NCBI RefSeq assembly: GCF_012396605.1
Contig: NZ_JAAXPW010000001.1
Location: 62,001-126,000 of the forward strand
Reading direction: 5' to 3'
DNA from: Ureibacillus thermosphaericus
GTDB lineage: Bacteria; Bacillota; Bacilli; Bacillales_A; Planococcaceae
DNA length: 64,000 nt
The stretch's first letter is position 1, and each line of letters opens with the position of its first letter. Shown one piece after another: positions 9,533 through 18,160 of the stretch. The position numbers and the translations under genes were made by a program. The notes below the pieces were generated by a model. It saw nothing but the letters and a program-made list of their open reading frames with translations, was not told the DNA's origin and ran no database searches.

Positions 9533-10312
9533 ATGGGTGAATGGTATTTTGAATATGAAATTCAAGTAAATCGTCCAGGATTGTTAGGTGATATTGCCTC
9601 TCTACTTGGTATGCTTAAAGTGAACATTGTAACTATTAATGGTGTAGACGAAGGCCGTCGAGGTTTGTTGTTAAAATCCGAAAATGAGGAATCCATTAGA
9701 CGTTTTCAATCGATTGTCAACACAATTGATGATATCCGCGTCACAAAATTGCGTGAGCCAAAAGTTCGAGATCGTTTAGCTGTTCGCCATGGTCAATATA
9801 TTGAAAGAGACGCAGATGAAAAAAATACTTTTCGATTTGTTCGAGATGAACTAGGAATTTTAGTTGACTTCATGGCTGAATTATTTAAAACCGAGGGACA
9901 TAAGTTAATCGGAATTCGTGGAATGCCTCGAGTAGGCAAGACAGAATCAATTGTTGCAGCGAGTGTCTGTGCTAATAAAAAATGGATATTTTTATCCTCT
10001 ACTATGATTAAACAAACGATTCGAAAACAATTAATGGGAGATGAATTTAATACAAATAATATTTTTATTCTCGATGGAGTCGTTTCTAGAATGACGACAG
10101 ATGAAAGGCATTTGCAACTTGTGCGTGAAGTAATGAAAATGCCTAGTGTAAAAGTAATAGAACATCCAGATATCTTTGTAAAACACTCCGAATATAACAT
10201 TGAAGATTTTGATTATATTATCGAATTACGCCATCATCCAGATGAAGAAATCGTTTATGATGCCATTGAGAAGAATGATACTTTTGCCAATGGGGACTTT
10301 TTCTCATTTTAA
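9533..10312 (+). CDS. ymfK: DUF3388 protein YmfK with N-terminal ACT-like domain
   Basis: A 259-residue protein. The first about 75 residues look like an ACT fold (FEYEIQVNRPGLLGDIASLLG, then VNIVTINGVDEGRRG), which in other proteins binds small ligands such as amino acids. The remainder (about 100-250) is the DUF3388 region and contains GIRGMPRVGKTESIVAAS, a P-loop-like GMPRVGKTE, followed by IIELRHHPDEEI. A nucleotide-binding role is thus possible but unproven. ATG at 9533, with AAGGGGACGG upstream. It precedes rodZ by 27 bases, as in B. subtilis ymfK-ymfM. Confidence 0.82.
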   Translation: MGEWYFEYEIQVNRPGLLGDIASLLGMLKVNIVTINGVDEGRRGLLLKSENEESIRRFQSIVNTIDDIRVTKLREPKVRDRLAVRHGQYIERDADEKNTFRFVRDELGILVDFMAELFKTEGHKLIGIRGMPRVGKTESIVAASVCANKKWIFLSSTMIKQTIRKQLMGDEFNTNNIFILDGVVSRMTTDERHLQLVREVMKMPSVKVIEHPDIFVKHSEYNIEDFDYIIELRHHPDEEIVYDAIEKNDTFANGDFFSF

Positions 10313-10339
10313 TAATATTAAATAAAGTAGGTGTTATGG

Positions 10340-11227
10340 TTGACAGAGCTCGGTACTCGCCTAAAAGAAGCAAGATTGTCTAAAGGATATAGTTTAGATG
10401 ATTTACAAGAGATTACGAAAATACAAAAAAGGTATTTAGTCGGCATTGAAGAAGGAAATTATTCTATTATGCCGGGTACCTTTTACGTACGAGCATTTAT
10501 CAAGCAATATGCTGAAGCAGTTGGACTCGATCCAGATGAAATTTTTGAGGAATTTAAAAACGAAATTCCTAGTCATCAAACGGAGGAAGTAGCACAATCA
10601 TTCTCCCAAAGTCCAACTCGTAAAAAATTAAAAACAACATCCACAAATAAATTAATGGAATCTTTGCCTAAATATGTTGTTGCCTTATTTATTATCATCA
10701 TCATTGCTGTCCTTTGGTTCTTTTTCTCTCAAAGGCCATCAGCTCCAGAAGAACAAGTAACAGAAAATAATACTGAGCCAATTGAATATGAGCAAACAAA
10801 TGTTGATAATCCTCCAGCAAAGGACGAAAATAAGGCTGGAAATGAGGAAGAGCCTAATAATCAACCAATTGTAGATGAGCAAGAAGATGATGAACAACAA
10901 ACGCAAGTCATTTCAGAGGGACAAGTGCAACCGGATGGGGTTTCGACTGTTTACGAATTATCAGGAACAGACAAAATGCAAATCCGGGTTGAAGTTTCTG
11001 GTGATACTTGGGTAAGCATTCGCGATGCAAATGGTAATGAACAAGTGGATGATCGTGTCTATAAACAAGGAGAAGTAGTAGAACACGATTCATCTGCGAA
11101 CGGATATGCCCGCATAAGACTTGGTTTCTCTGAAAATGCAAAAGTGTTTGTGAACGATGAAGAAATTCAATACGTTCAAAACTTGAGCGCTCAAAATATC
11201 ATTATTAAATTTAGCGAGGAACAGTAG
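10340..11227 (+). CDS. rodZ: RodZ-type cell-shape protein (YmfM)
   Basis: A 295-residue bitopic membrane protein. The N-terminal Xre-like HTH (ELGTRLKEARLSKGYSLDDL, about 1-75) contacts MreB in the family. There is one membrane span (VVALFIIIIIAVLWFFF, about 115-132), then a long acidic, Gln/Asn-rich linker and a C-terminal beta domain (DUF4115, about 205-290) outside the cell. The start is the TTG at 10340, served by AAAGTAGGTG at 10324-10333; a GTG at 10331 lies inside this site. It anchors the elongasome and keeps the cell rod-shaped. Confidence 0.88.
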   Translation: MTELGTRLKEARLSKGYSLDDLQEITKIQKRYLVGIEEGNYSIMPGTFYVRAFIKQYAEAVGLDPDEIFEEFKNEIPSHQTEEVAQSFSQSPTRKKLKTTSTNKLMESLPKYVVALFIIIIIAVLWFFFSQRPSAPEEQVTENNTEPIEYEQTNVDNPPAKDENKAGNEEEPNNQPIVDEQEDDEQQTQVISEGQVQPDGVSTVYELSGTDKMQIRVEVSGDTWVSIRDANGNEQVDDRVYKQGEVVEHDSSANGYARIRLGFSENAKVFVNDEEIQYVQNLSAQNIIIKFSEEQ

Positions 11228-11255
11228 TCATCTATTATAGATGACTATTTTCTTT
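11225..11255 (+). terminator. Hairpin between rodZ and pgsA
   Basis: A near-perfect palindrome TAGTCATCTA-TTA-TAGATGACTA (11225-11247), followed by TTTTCTTT, begins within the rodZ stop codon. It may attenuate rather than end transcription, because pgsA follows 30 bases later with no clear promoter of its own. Confidence 0.6.
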
Positions 11256-11278
11256 CGCATGAAAGGTTGTAGTAGATA

Positions 11279-11857
11279 ATGAATTTACCGAATAAAATTA
11301 CTGTTTCCCGCATTTTACTAATTCCTATTTTTGTCATTGTGATGATGTATGATTTTAATTGGGGAACAATGGAATTGTTCGGCGCTGAAATGCCTGTCCA
11401 TCATTTTGTAGGTGCATTGATATTTATTGTTGCATCGTGTACTGACTGGATCGATGGGTATTTTGCCCGCAAATATAATCTAGTAACAAACTTAGGAAAA
11501 TTTTTAGATCCCCTTGCTGATAAATTATTAGTCACTTCTGCATTTTTACTGTTAGTGGAATTAGGGCTTGCTCCTGCGTGGGTCATTATCATCATATTAA
11601 GCCGTGAATTTGCTGTTACTGGTTTGCGTTCCATTTTGGCCGGTGAAGGAAAAATTGTTGCTGCCAGCAACTTAGGAAAAATAAAAACATGGACGCAAAT
11701 TGTTGCCATTACTGCACTGTTATTGCACAATACTATTTTTATTATGTTCGGCATACCATTTGATAAGTTGATGCTTTACGTTGCATTATTCTTTACAATT
11801 TGGTCCGGTTGGGATTATTTTTATTTAAACCGACAAGTTTTTGTCAATTCCAAATAA
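11279..11857 (+). CDS. pgsA: CDP-diacylglycerol-glycerol-3-phosphate phosphatidyltransferase
   Basis: A 192-residue integral membrane enzyme that makes phosphatidylglycerol phosphate from CDP-diacylglycerol and glycerol-3-phosphate, the committed step to phosphatidylglycerol and cardiolipin. The CDP-alcohol phosphotransferase signature DG-x2-AR-x8-G-x3-D-x3-D is complete, running from DGYFAR to FLDPLAD (about residues 58-80). Several membrane helices surround it. ATG at 11279, AAAGGTTG upstream. Confidence 0.93.
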   Translation: MNLPNKITVSRILLIPIFVIVMMYDFNWGTMELFGAEMPVHHFVGALIFIVASCTDWIDGYFARKYNLVTNLGKFLDPLADKLLVTSAFLLLVELGLAPAWVIIIILSREFAVTGLRSILAGEGKIVAASNLGKIKTWTQIVAITALLLHNTIFIMFGIPFDKLMLYVALFFTIWSGWDYFYLNRQVFVNSK

Positions 11858-11870
11858 GTGAGGGGAAAAG

Positions 11871-13124
11871 ATGAATGCCGAAATTATTGCAGTTGGCTCT
11901 GAGTTGCTATTAGGTCAAATTGCCAATACGAATGCAAAATTTATTTCCAGCCAATTATCAGAACTTGGTATTAACGTATATTATCATTCGGTGATTGGCG
12001 ACAACGGAGGTAGGCTCAAAAAAGCTATTGAAATTGCTGAATCCCGTGCAGATTTAATCATTTTTTCCGGCGGATTAGGACCAACGAAGGACGATTTAAC
12101 AAAAGAAACGATTGCAGAGCATTTAAATGTGCCTCTCGTTTTCGATGAAAAAGCACTAGAAACAATTGAAAAATTTTTCACTAACCAAGGTAGACCGCTT
12201 ACAGAAAATAATCGAAAACAAGCTCTAGTTTTACAGGGTAGTGAGGTATTAGTTAATCATCACGGTTTAGCTCCAGGCATGCTGCTTCAAAAGGGAGGAC
12301 GGACATACATATTATTGCCAGGTCCGCCAAAAGAATTAGAGCCGATGTTTCAATTTGAAGTCAAACCAAAGTTAGCTTCTCTTATCAGCAAAGGAGGAAT
12401 CATTCTATCTCACGTTCTTCGCTTTTATGGCATAGGAGAAGCAGAATTGGAAACGAAGATTCAACATATTTTAGATGCCCAATCAAATCCAACGATTGCC
12501 CCACTAGCTTCTGATGGTGAAGTGACGTTGCGCATTACAGCGAAAGCGGATTCGAAAGCAGAAGCTTGGGAATTAATAAATGAAAAGAAAAGGGAAATTT
12601 TATCGATTGTTGGCAAATATAACTATGGTGTTGACGATGATACGCTCGCATCAAAAGCGGTTGAAATGCTGCTTCAAAATAAGTTAACGATTTCAGCTGC
12701 TGAAAGTTTAACAGCGGGATTATTTCAATCAGAACTAGCGGAAATCCCTGGCGTTAGCGGCACGCTCGTTGGTGGAATGGTGACTTATACAGAAGAGGCA
12801 AAAATCCAACAGCTGGGAATTCCAAAAGAATTGCTCAATCAATATGGTATCGTGAGTAGCGAGTGTGCTGCGAGTATGGCAAGAAATGTTCGTAAAAAGT
12901 TTGGTACGGACATTGGCATTGGTTTGACAGGAGCAGCTGGCCCAGAACCACATGACGGAGAGCCGGCAGGAACAATTTGGATTGGCATCGCGATTGGCGA
13001 GGATGTAGTGACGAGGAAACTTCAATTGTCTGGACTTCGAAATACCAACCGTTTACGTACCGTCAAATATACGTTGAGTTATTTAATCCGATTGCTTGAG
13101 GAAAAAGGATATCAAAAGGTCTAA
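11871..13124 (+). CDS. cinA: CinA-like competence/damage-inducible protein
   Basis: A 417-residue protein with an N-terminal molybdopterin-binding-like domain (MNAEIIAVGSELLLGQIANTN, then FSGGLGPTKDDLT) that in related proteins hydrolyses ADP-ribose. The C-terminal CinA domain (about 255-415) has SAAESLTAGLF and GLTGAAGPE and is a nicotinamide-mononucleotide deamidase in the family. The ATG at 11871 has GAGGGG upstream. It lies just before recA, as in many Firmicutes, but a terminator and a separate SOS promoter come between the two here. Confidence 0.92.
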   Translation: MNAEIIAVGSELLLGQIANTNAKFISSQLSELGINVYYHSVIGDNGGRLKKAIEIAESRADLIIFSGGLGPTKDDLTKETIAEHLNVPLVFDEKALETIEKFFTNQGRPLTENNRKQALVLQGSEVLVNHHGLAPGMLLQKGGRTYILLPGPPKELEPMFQFEVKPKLASLISKGGIILSHVLRFYGIGEAELETKIQHILDAQSNPTIAPLASDGEVTLRITAKADSKAEAWELINEKKREILSIVGKYNYGVDDDTLASKAVEMLLQNKLTISAAESLTAGLFQSELAEIPGVSGTLVGGMVTYTEEAKIQQLGIPKELLNQYGIVSSECAASMARNVRKKFGTDIGIGLTGAAGPEPHDGEPAGTIWIGIAIGEDVVTRKLQLSGLRNTNRLRTVKYTLSYLIRLLEEKGYQKV

Positions 13125-13167
13125 AAATAAAATTTGAGCCAAAAAAATGGCTCAAATTTTATTTTTG
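13124..13167 (+). terminator. Strong terminator between cinA and recA
   Basis: A 17-base stem (AAAATAAAATTTGAGCC at 13124-13140, its complement at 13149-13165) encloses an A-rich loop. The arms end in ATTTTT, so it can serve as a terminator in both directions. Confidence 0.85.
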
Positions 13168-13181
13168 CGAAAATATGTTCG
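13168..13181 (+). promoter_or_regulatory. LexA (SOS) box upstream of recA
   Basis: CGAAAATATGTTCG matches the Bacillus LexA/DinR consensus CGAAC-N4-GTTYG at nine of ten fixed positions. It lies eight bases before the recA -35 element. Confidence 0.8.
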
Positions 13182-13189
13182 GTTTTTTA

Positions 13190-13218
13190 TTGATTATTTC
13201 TCAAAAAAGAAGTATAGT
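13190..13218 (+). promoter_or_regulatory. Sigma-A promoter of recA
   Basis: TTGATT (13190-13195) and TATAGT (13213-13218) with 17-base spacing, directly downstream of the LexA box. Confidence 0.75.
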
Positions 13219-13261
13219 AGAAACAGAACAATACAGATTCGCTTTTTAAGGAGGAAACATT

Positions 13262-14323
13262 TTGAGTGATCGTAAAGCTGCCTTAGATATGGCGTTAAAA
13301 CAAATTGAAAAGCAATTCGGTAAAGGCTCCATTATGAAACTCGGTGAAAAAACGGATTTGCAAATTTCGACTGTGCCAAGTGGTTCACTAGCTCTTGATG
13401 CAGCCCTTGGTGTAGGGGGATATCCGAGAGGACGTATTATTGAAATTTATGGTCCAGAGTCATCCGGTAAAACTACAGTGGCATTACATGCAATTGCGGA
13501 AGTTCAGGCACAAGGTGGACAAGCGGCATTTATTGATGCAGAACACGCATTAGACCCAATTTACGCTCAAAAATTAGGCGTTAATATCGATGAATTAATT
13601 CTTTCCCAACCTGATACTGGAGAGCAAGCGTTGGAAATTGCTGAGGCATTAGTGCGAAGCGGTGCAATTGATATTATTGTCATCGATTCTGTAGCGGCAT
13701 TAGTGCCAAAAGCGGAGATTGAAGGAGAAATGGGCGACTCACACATGGGGTTACAAGCTCGCCTAATGTCTCAAGCTTTACGAAAATTATCTGGGGTCAT
13801 CAATAAATCAAATACAATCTGCATTTTCATTAACCAAGTTCGTGATAAAATCGGCGTAATGTTTGGCAATCCAGAAACGACACCTGGTGGCCGTGCTTTA
13901 AAATTCTATTCTTCCATCCGTTTAGAAGTTCGCCGTGCGGAAACAATTAAACAAGGTAGCGAAATGGTTGGAAGTAAAACAAAAATTAAAGTAGTGAAAA
14001 ATAAAGTAGCTCCACCATTCCGCACTGCAGAAGTGGATATTATGTTCGGTGAAGGAATTTCGAAAGAAGGCGAAATTGTCGATATTGGTGCAGAGCTAGA
14101 CATTATTCAGAAGAGCGGTTCCTGGTATTCATACAACGATGAGAGAATTGGACAAGGTCGAGAAAACGTGAAACAATTCTTGAAAGCAAATCCAGAAATT
14201 CGCGATGAAATTGCACAAAAAATTCGTGAATCCTTTGGCATGACATCGAATTCCTACATGATTGCAGCTCATGACGATGACGAAGAGCTCGCAGAAGAAT
14301 TACCGTTATTTGATGAAGAATAA
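13262..14323 (+). CDS. recA: Recombinase A
   Basis: A 353-residue RecA: Walker A GPESSGKT, the conserved DAEHALD and the [15 protein letters not shown] stretch, a complete core domain and an acidic C-terminal tail ([17 protein letters not shown]). It forms filaments on single-stranded DNA for homologous recombination and activates LexA self-cleavage. It starts with TTG at 13262 behind AAGGAGGAAACAT. Own promoter and LexA box upstream, terminator downstream. Confidence 0.97.
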   Translation: MSDRKAALDMALKQIEKQFGKGSIMKLGEKTDLQISTVPSGSLALDAALGVGGYPRGRIIEIYGPESSGKTTVALHAIAEVQAQGGQAAFIDAEHALDPIYAQKLGVNIDELILSQPDTGEQALEIAEALVRSGAIDIIVIDSVAALVPKAEIEGEMGDSHMGLQARLMSQALRKLSGVINKSNTICIFINQVRDKIGVMFGNPETTPGGRALKFYSSIRLEVRRAETIKQGSEMVGSKTKIKVVKNKVAPPFRTAEVDIMFGEGISKEGEIVDIGAELDIIQKSGSWYSYNDERIGQGRENVKQFLKANPEIRDEIAQKIRESFGMTSNSYMIAAHDDDEELAEELPLFDEE

Positions 14324-14387
14324 TAAACGGTGACGTTCTAAATAGCAGTCTAAAAAAGTAAATAGAAGGTTTGCCCAAAGACTTCAT

Positions 14388-14434
14388 TAAAAGAGCGAAT
14401 GAGAATTTTTTGATTCTCGTTTGCTCTTTTTCTT
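14388..14434 (+). terminator. Terminator of recA
   Basis: AAGAGCGAATGAGAAT pairs with ATTCTCGTTTGCTCTT (G-T pairs tolerated) and is followed by TTTCTTTCTC. Confidence 0.85.
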
Positions 14435-14706
14435 TCTCTAGAAAGAGCAGTAATTATTCTTGGTGGAGTTTTGGTTATATTTACATCTTTGAAAATACAA
14501 AATTTCATTTATAGATGAATAAAATCAAATGAAAATTGGCAAAATAAGTGAAGGAAATATTTTTTGAAAATAGAAACTTAATATTTCCTATAATTAATAT
14601 ATTTTCCACCAATTTATATCAAAAAAACAGAAAAATTTCCTTAAAATTATCATCAAATAACGAAGTATTGAGAAGCAAAATCAGCCGTCATTAGTGGTGG
14701 CAATCC

Positions 14707-14735
14707 TTGACAGAGCCAATTGTGAACTATACAAT
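14707..14735 (+). promoter_or_regulatory. Sigma-A promoter of rny
   Basis: TTGACA (14707-14712) and TACAAT (14730-14735) with an exact 17-base spacer. The leader to the start codon is about 108 bases. Confidence 0.75.
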
Positions 14736-14849
14736 TAGACTGTATAATTTTTTTTAATGATAAAATGAAATAGGCAGTATGTTGAGAAAAATTGTCAATA
14801 TATGAGCCGACTGAAAATGCATGTGATTATAGCAAGAGGAGGTGTTCGT

Positions 14850-16403
14850 ATGGAATACATGATCTCCGCTTTGCTTGGACTCATCGTCGGTGCCGCTGTT
14901 ATCTATTTCTATATGAAAAAAGTGAATGAATCGAAAGTGAATGGTGCGAAACAACAGAGCTTGCTCATCATAGATGAAGCTAAGCGAGAAGCGGAAGCGC
15001 TAAAGAAGGAAGCACTATTGGAAGCGAAAGATGAAACTCACAAACTTCGAACTGAGGCTGAGAAAGAAATCCGCGAACGACGCGCTGAGCTTCAGAGACA
15101 AGAAAACCGGTTATTGCAAAAAGAAGAAAATCTCGATCGTAAGGATGATGCTCTAAATAAGAGAGAAGCAAGTCTAGAGAGAAAAGAAGAGGCTCTAGCC
15201 GAAAGACAACAGCATATTGAACAGATGGAAAGTAAAGTGGAAGAGCTAGTAGAACAACAACAGTCAGAATTAGAACGCATTGCTTCTTTAACGAAAGAAG
15301 AAGCGAGAGATATCATTTTAAAACAAGTTGAACAAGAACTTTCAACGGATATCGCTATGATGATTAAAGAAGCTGAAACGCGTGCTAAAGAAGAGTCTGA
15401 CAAAAAAGCAAAAGAAATTTTATCGTTGGCTCTGCAACGATATGCTGCTGACCATGTGGCAGAAACAACAGTGTCGGTTGTAAACTTGCCGAATGACGAA
15501 ATGAAAGGCCGAATTATTGGTCGTGAAGGACGAAATATTCGTACCCTTGAAACGCTTACTGGTATCGATTTAATTATTGATGATACTCCAGAAGCGGTTA
15601 TTTTATCTGGTTTTGACCCAATCCGTCGTGAAACTGCTCGTCTTGCATTAGAGAAACTCGTGCAAGATGGACGAATTCATCCAGCTCGAATTGAAGAAAT
15701 GGTTGAAAAATCACGCCGAGAAATGGACGAACATATTCGTGAAACGGGAGAACATACTACGTTTGAAGTCGGCGTTCATAATTTACATCCAGACTTAATT
15801 AAAATTTTAGGCCGCATGAAATATCGGACAAGCTATGGCCAAAATGTATTAAAACATTCCATTGAGGTAGCTCATTTAGCCGGATTAATGGCTGCTGAAT
15901 TAGGTGAAGACGTAGCGCTCGCGAAACGGGCAGGTTTATTACATGATATTGGTAAAGCAATTGACCATGAAGTAGAAGGAAGCCATGTTGAAATCGGTGT
16001 TGAACTTGCTACGAAGTATAAGGAACACCCTGTTGTCATCAACAGTATTGCTTCTCACCATGGCGATGTGGAACCTACAAGCGTTATTGCAGTGATTGTA
16101 GCTGCAGCAGATGCTCTATCAGCTGCTCGTCCTGGTGCTCGTAGTGAAACATTAGAAAACTATATTCGTCGTTTAGAAAAACTTGAGGAAATTTCAGAAT
16201 CCTATGAAGGGGTAGAAAAATCTTACGCTATTCAGGCAGGCCGTGAAATCCGAATCATTGTTCAACCTGAAAAAATTGATGACTTACAAGCACATCGACT
16301 TGCGCGGGATATTCGAAAACAAATTGAGGAAGAACTCAATTATCCTGGTCACATCAAAGTGACAGTCATCCGTGAAACGCGTGCAGTTGAATATGCAAAA
16401 TAA
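14850..16403 (+). CDS. rny: Ribonuclease Y
   Basis: A 517-residue membrane-anchored endoribonuclease that starts decay of many mRNAs. It has an N-terminal membrane helix (about 3-24), a long charged coiled coil (about 30-180), a KH RNA-binding domain ([12 protein letters not shown], about 215) and a metal-dependent HD domain ([12 protein letters not shown], about 365). I start at the ATG at 14850 with GAGGAGGTG upstream; an in-frame extension to 14802 would run through that site. RicA, its specificity partner, is encoded at 23070. Confidence 0.96.
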   Translation: MEYMISALLGLIVGAAVIYFYMKKVNESKVNGAKQQSLLIIDEAKREAEALKKEALLEAKDETHKLRTEAEKEIRERRAELQRQENRLLQKEENLDRKDDALNKREASLERKEEALAERQQHIEQMESKVEELVEQQQSELERIASLTKEEARDIILKQVEQELSTDIAMMIKEAETRAKEESDKKAKEILSLALQRYAADHVAETTVSVVNLPNDEMKGRIIGREGRNIRTLETLTGIDLIIDDTPEAVILSGFDPIRRETARLALEKLVQDGRIHPARIEEMVEKSRREMDEHIRETGEHTTFEVGVHNLHPDLIKILGRMKYRTSYGQNVLKHSIEVAHLAGLMAAELGEDVALAKRAGLLHDIGKAIDHEVEGSHVEIGVELATKYKEHPVVINSIASHHGDVEPTSVIAVIVAAADALSAARPGARSETLENYIRRLEKLEEISESYEGVEKSYAIQAGREIRIIVQPEKIDDLQAHRLARDIRKQIEEELNYPGHIKVTVIRETRAVEYAK

Positions 16404-16419
16404 TAAAATATTTTAATAG

Positions 16420-16454
16420 CCTCTTTTGATTTTTTAATCAAAAGGGGTTTTCTT
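16420..16454 (+). terminator. Terminator of rny
   Basis: CCTCTTTTGAT pairs with ATCAAAAGGGG around a T-rich loop and is followed by TTTTCTT. Confidence 0.8.
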
Positions 16455-16609
16455 ATGATTATGAAGAATAATTTCTTGGCAATGTTTCATTTTAAAAACA
16501 TAAAATGTGAAGATTATTTTCATGGCACAAGTTATAAATAAAATAGCATTCATACTTGTAAGATGATAAAATTGAGTAGGTTTGATTTATAGAAAGTGGG
16601 TTATTCAGA

Positions 16610-17407
16610 TTGAAAGTACTATTTATAGGTGATATCGTCGGATCAATCGGTCGAGAGGCGGTCGAAAAATATTTACCACGATTAAAGAAAAAATATGAAC
16701 CCGATGTAGTTATTGCAAATGGAGAAAATGCAGCGGCGGGTCGAGGAATCACGCAAAAGATTTATCAACAATTGTTGCAAATGGGCATTGATGTGATTAC
16801 GATGGGTAATCACACTTGGGACAATAAAGAAATTTTTGAGTTTATTGACGAGGCTCAATATTTAATTCGACCTGCAAACTTTTCTAAAGAGGCACCTGGT
16901 AAAGGTGTTGTCCAAATCTCGAAAAATGGACATATTTTAACGGTCATCAATTTACATGGCCGCGTATTTTTACCTCCCCATGAAGATCCGTTTCGTATGG
17001 CGGATGAATTAGTTGAAGAAGCAAGAAAAATTTCTCCATTAGTATTTGTTGATTTCCATGGTGAAGCAACGAGTGAAAAAATTGCATTTGGTTGGCATTT
17101 GGATGGACGGGTTTCTGCAGTCGTTGGAACACATACACATGTTCAAACAGCAGATGCAAGAATATTTCCAGGTGGTACAGCATATATAACTGATGTAGGG
17201 ATGACTGGACCATACGATGAAATTTTAGGCATGAAAAAAGAAAGCGTCATTTACAAATTCCAAACGAATATGCCTTCTCGATTTGAAGTGCCAAAATCGG
17301 GAAGAGACGTATTCAGCGGCTTTTTCGTTGATATTGATAACGAAACGGGCAAAGCCACTTTTTGTGAAAGAATTTACATTAATGACGATTATCCTTTCCA
17401 AGGATAA
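16610..17407 (+). CDS. ymdB: YmdB metallophosphoesterase
   Basis: A 265-residue phosphoesterase with the complete set of metal motifs: GDIVGSIGREAV, NGENAAAGRGI, GNHTWDNKE and GTHTHVQTADA. In Bacillus it hydrolyses 2',3'-cyclic nucleotides and influences biofilm versus motility choice. It starts with TTG at 16610 behind a weak AAAGTGGG. Its place behind rny matches B. subtilis, but about 200 bases and a terminator separate them here. Confidence 0.92.
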   Translation: MKVLFIGDIVGSIGREAVEKYLPRLKKKYEPDVVIANGENAAAGRGITQKIYQQLLQMGIDVITMGNHTWDNKEIFEFIDEAQYLIRPANFSKEAPGKGVVQISKNGHILTVINLHGRVFLPPHEDPFRMADELVEEARKISPLVFVDFHGEATSEKIAFGWHLDGRVSAVVGTHTHVQTADARIFPGGTAYITDVGMTGPYDEILGMKKESVIYKFQTNMPSRFEVPKSGRDVFSGFFVDIDNETGKATFCERIYINDDYPFQG

Positions 17408-17565
17408 TTCCCAAGATTTTGCATGATTCCCTTCCAAAATGATTCTATTTTTCTAATTTGCTGCATAAAATGTGCTACGGACATAAGTTCAAGTCCTTTG
17501 AATGAATGCCAACAAAAAAGCTTCATTCAAAATCAATAAAAAAGCAAATATGGGGAGGAATAAAT

Positions 17566-17832
17566 GTGGATTCATTGAAAGTATCGTCTCGCTCAAATCC
17601 TAATTCTGTAGCAGGTGCGCTCGTTGCGGTAATTCGAGAGCAAGGATATGCAGAAATGCAAGCTGTAGGTGCGGGTGCTCTGAACCAAGCGGTAAAAGCA
17701 GTAGCCATTGCCCGTGGTTTTGTAGCACCAAGCGGGACAGATTTAATCTGTTCTCCAGCATTTGCAGACATTCAAATTGGTGGAGAAGATCGTACTGCAC
17801 TAAAACTTGTAGTTGAGAAACGCCAGCGATAA
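17566..17832 (+). CDS. spoVS: Stage V sporulation protein S
   Basis: An 88-residue protein nearly collinear with B. subtilis SpoVS (LKVS, SNPNSVAGAL, AIGAGALNQAVKAVAIARGF-type core, FVAPSGTDLIC). It is an Alba-like fold protein needed for coat assembly and late sporulation; its biochemical role is unclear. GTG start at 17566 with GGGGAGGAA eight bases upstream. An upstream in-frame ATG at 17506 has no ribosome site and would add an extension not seen in the family. Confidence 0.95.
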   Translation: MDSLKVSSRSNPNSVAGALVAVIREQGYAEMQAVGAGALNQAVKAVAIARGFVAPSGTDLICSPAFADIQIGGEDRTALKLVVEKRQR

Positions 17833-18160
17833 ATCATTCAAAGTGGCGAATGGAAGTACTTCTTCCAAAACTTACGGAGGGTGGAGAGTAAATTCTCCAC
17901 CATTTTTTTGTGGAATTATCTTGAAATGGCCAATAATGATCGAATTAACAAGATTCTCCTATGTAAGAAAAGTTCTTTTAGAAAATACATAGCAGGGAAA
18001 AATAAGTGTTGTAACCTTTACAAAGTTTTGAACGAACTTTTCCGTCTAAGGTCTGAAATTGAAATATTTAACCGTTTTTCGTATTTCAAGAAAATCGATT
18101 CATGTTATATTTAAATAAGAAAAAAGTATGTAATTAAAAGTTTTTTAAGGAGATGTTAGA
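17833..18160. other. Intergenic region spoVS to korA
   Basis: 328 bases. It holds the spoVS terminator (17879-17909) and about 200 AT-rich bases. An inverted repeat AAGTT-TTGAACG-AACTT occurs near 18021-18037. No clear sigma-A promoter could be assigned. Confidence 0.5.
17879..17911 (+). terminator. Terminator of spoVS
   Basis: GGTGGAGA pairs with TCTCCACC and is followed by ATTTTTTTG. Confidence 0.9.

Larger units (their letters stand above)
14324..14849. other. Long intergenic region between recA and rny
   Basis: 526 bases without a gene. It holds the recA terminator (14388-14432), then about 270 bases of very AT-rich DNA without recognisable structure, then the strong rny promoter at 14707-14735. 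B. subtilis has pbpX in this interval; nothing of it is seen here. Confidence 0.7.

Noticed and set aside
17881-18114. 77-codon plus-strand frame after spoVS
   Set aside because: It begins inside the spoVS terminator, has no ribosome site and reads as AT-rich random sequence.
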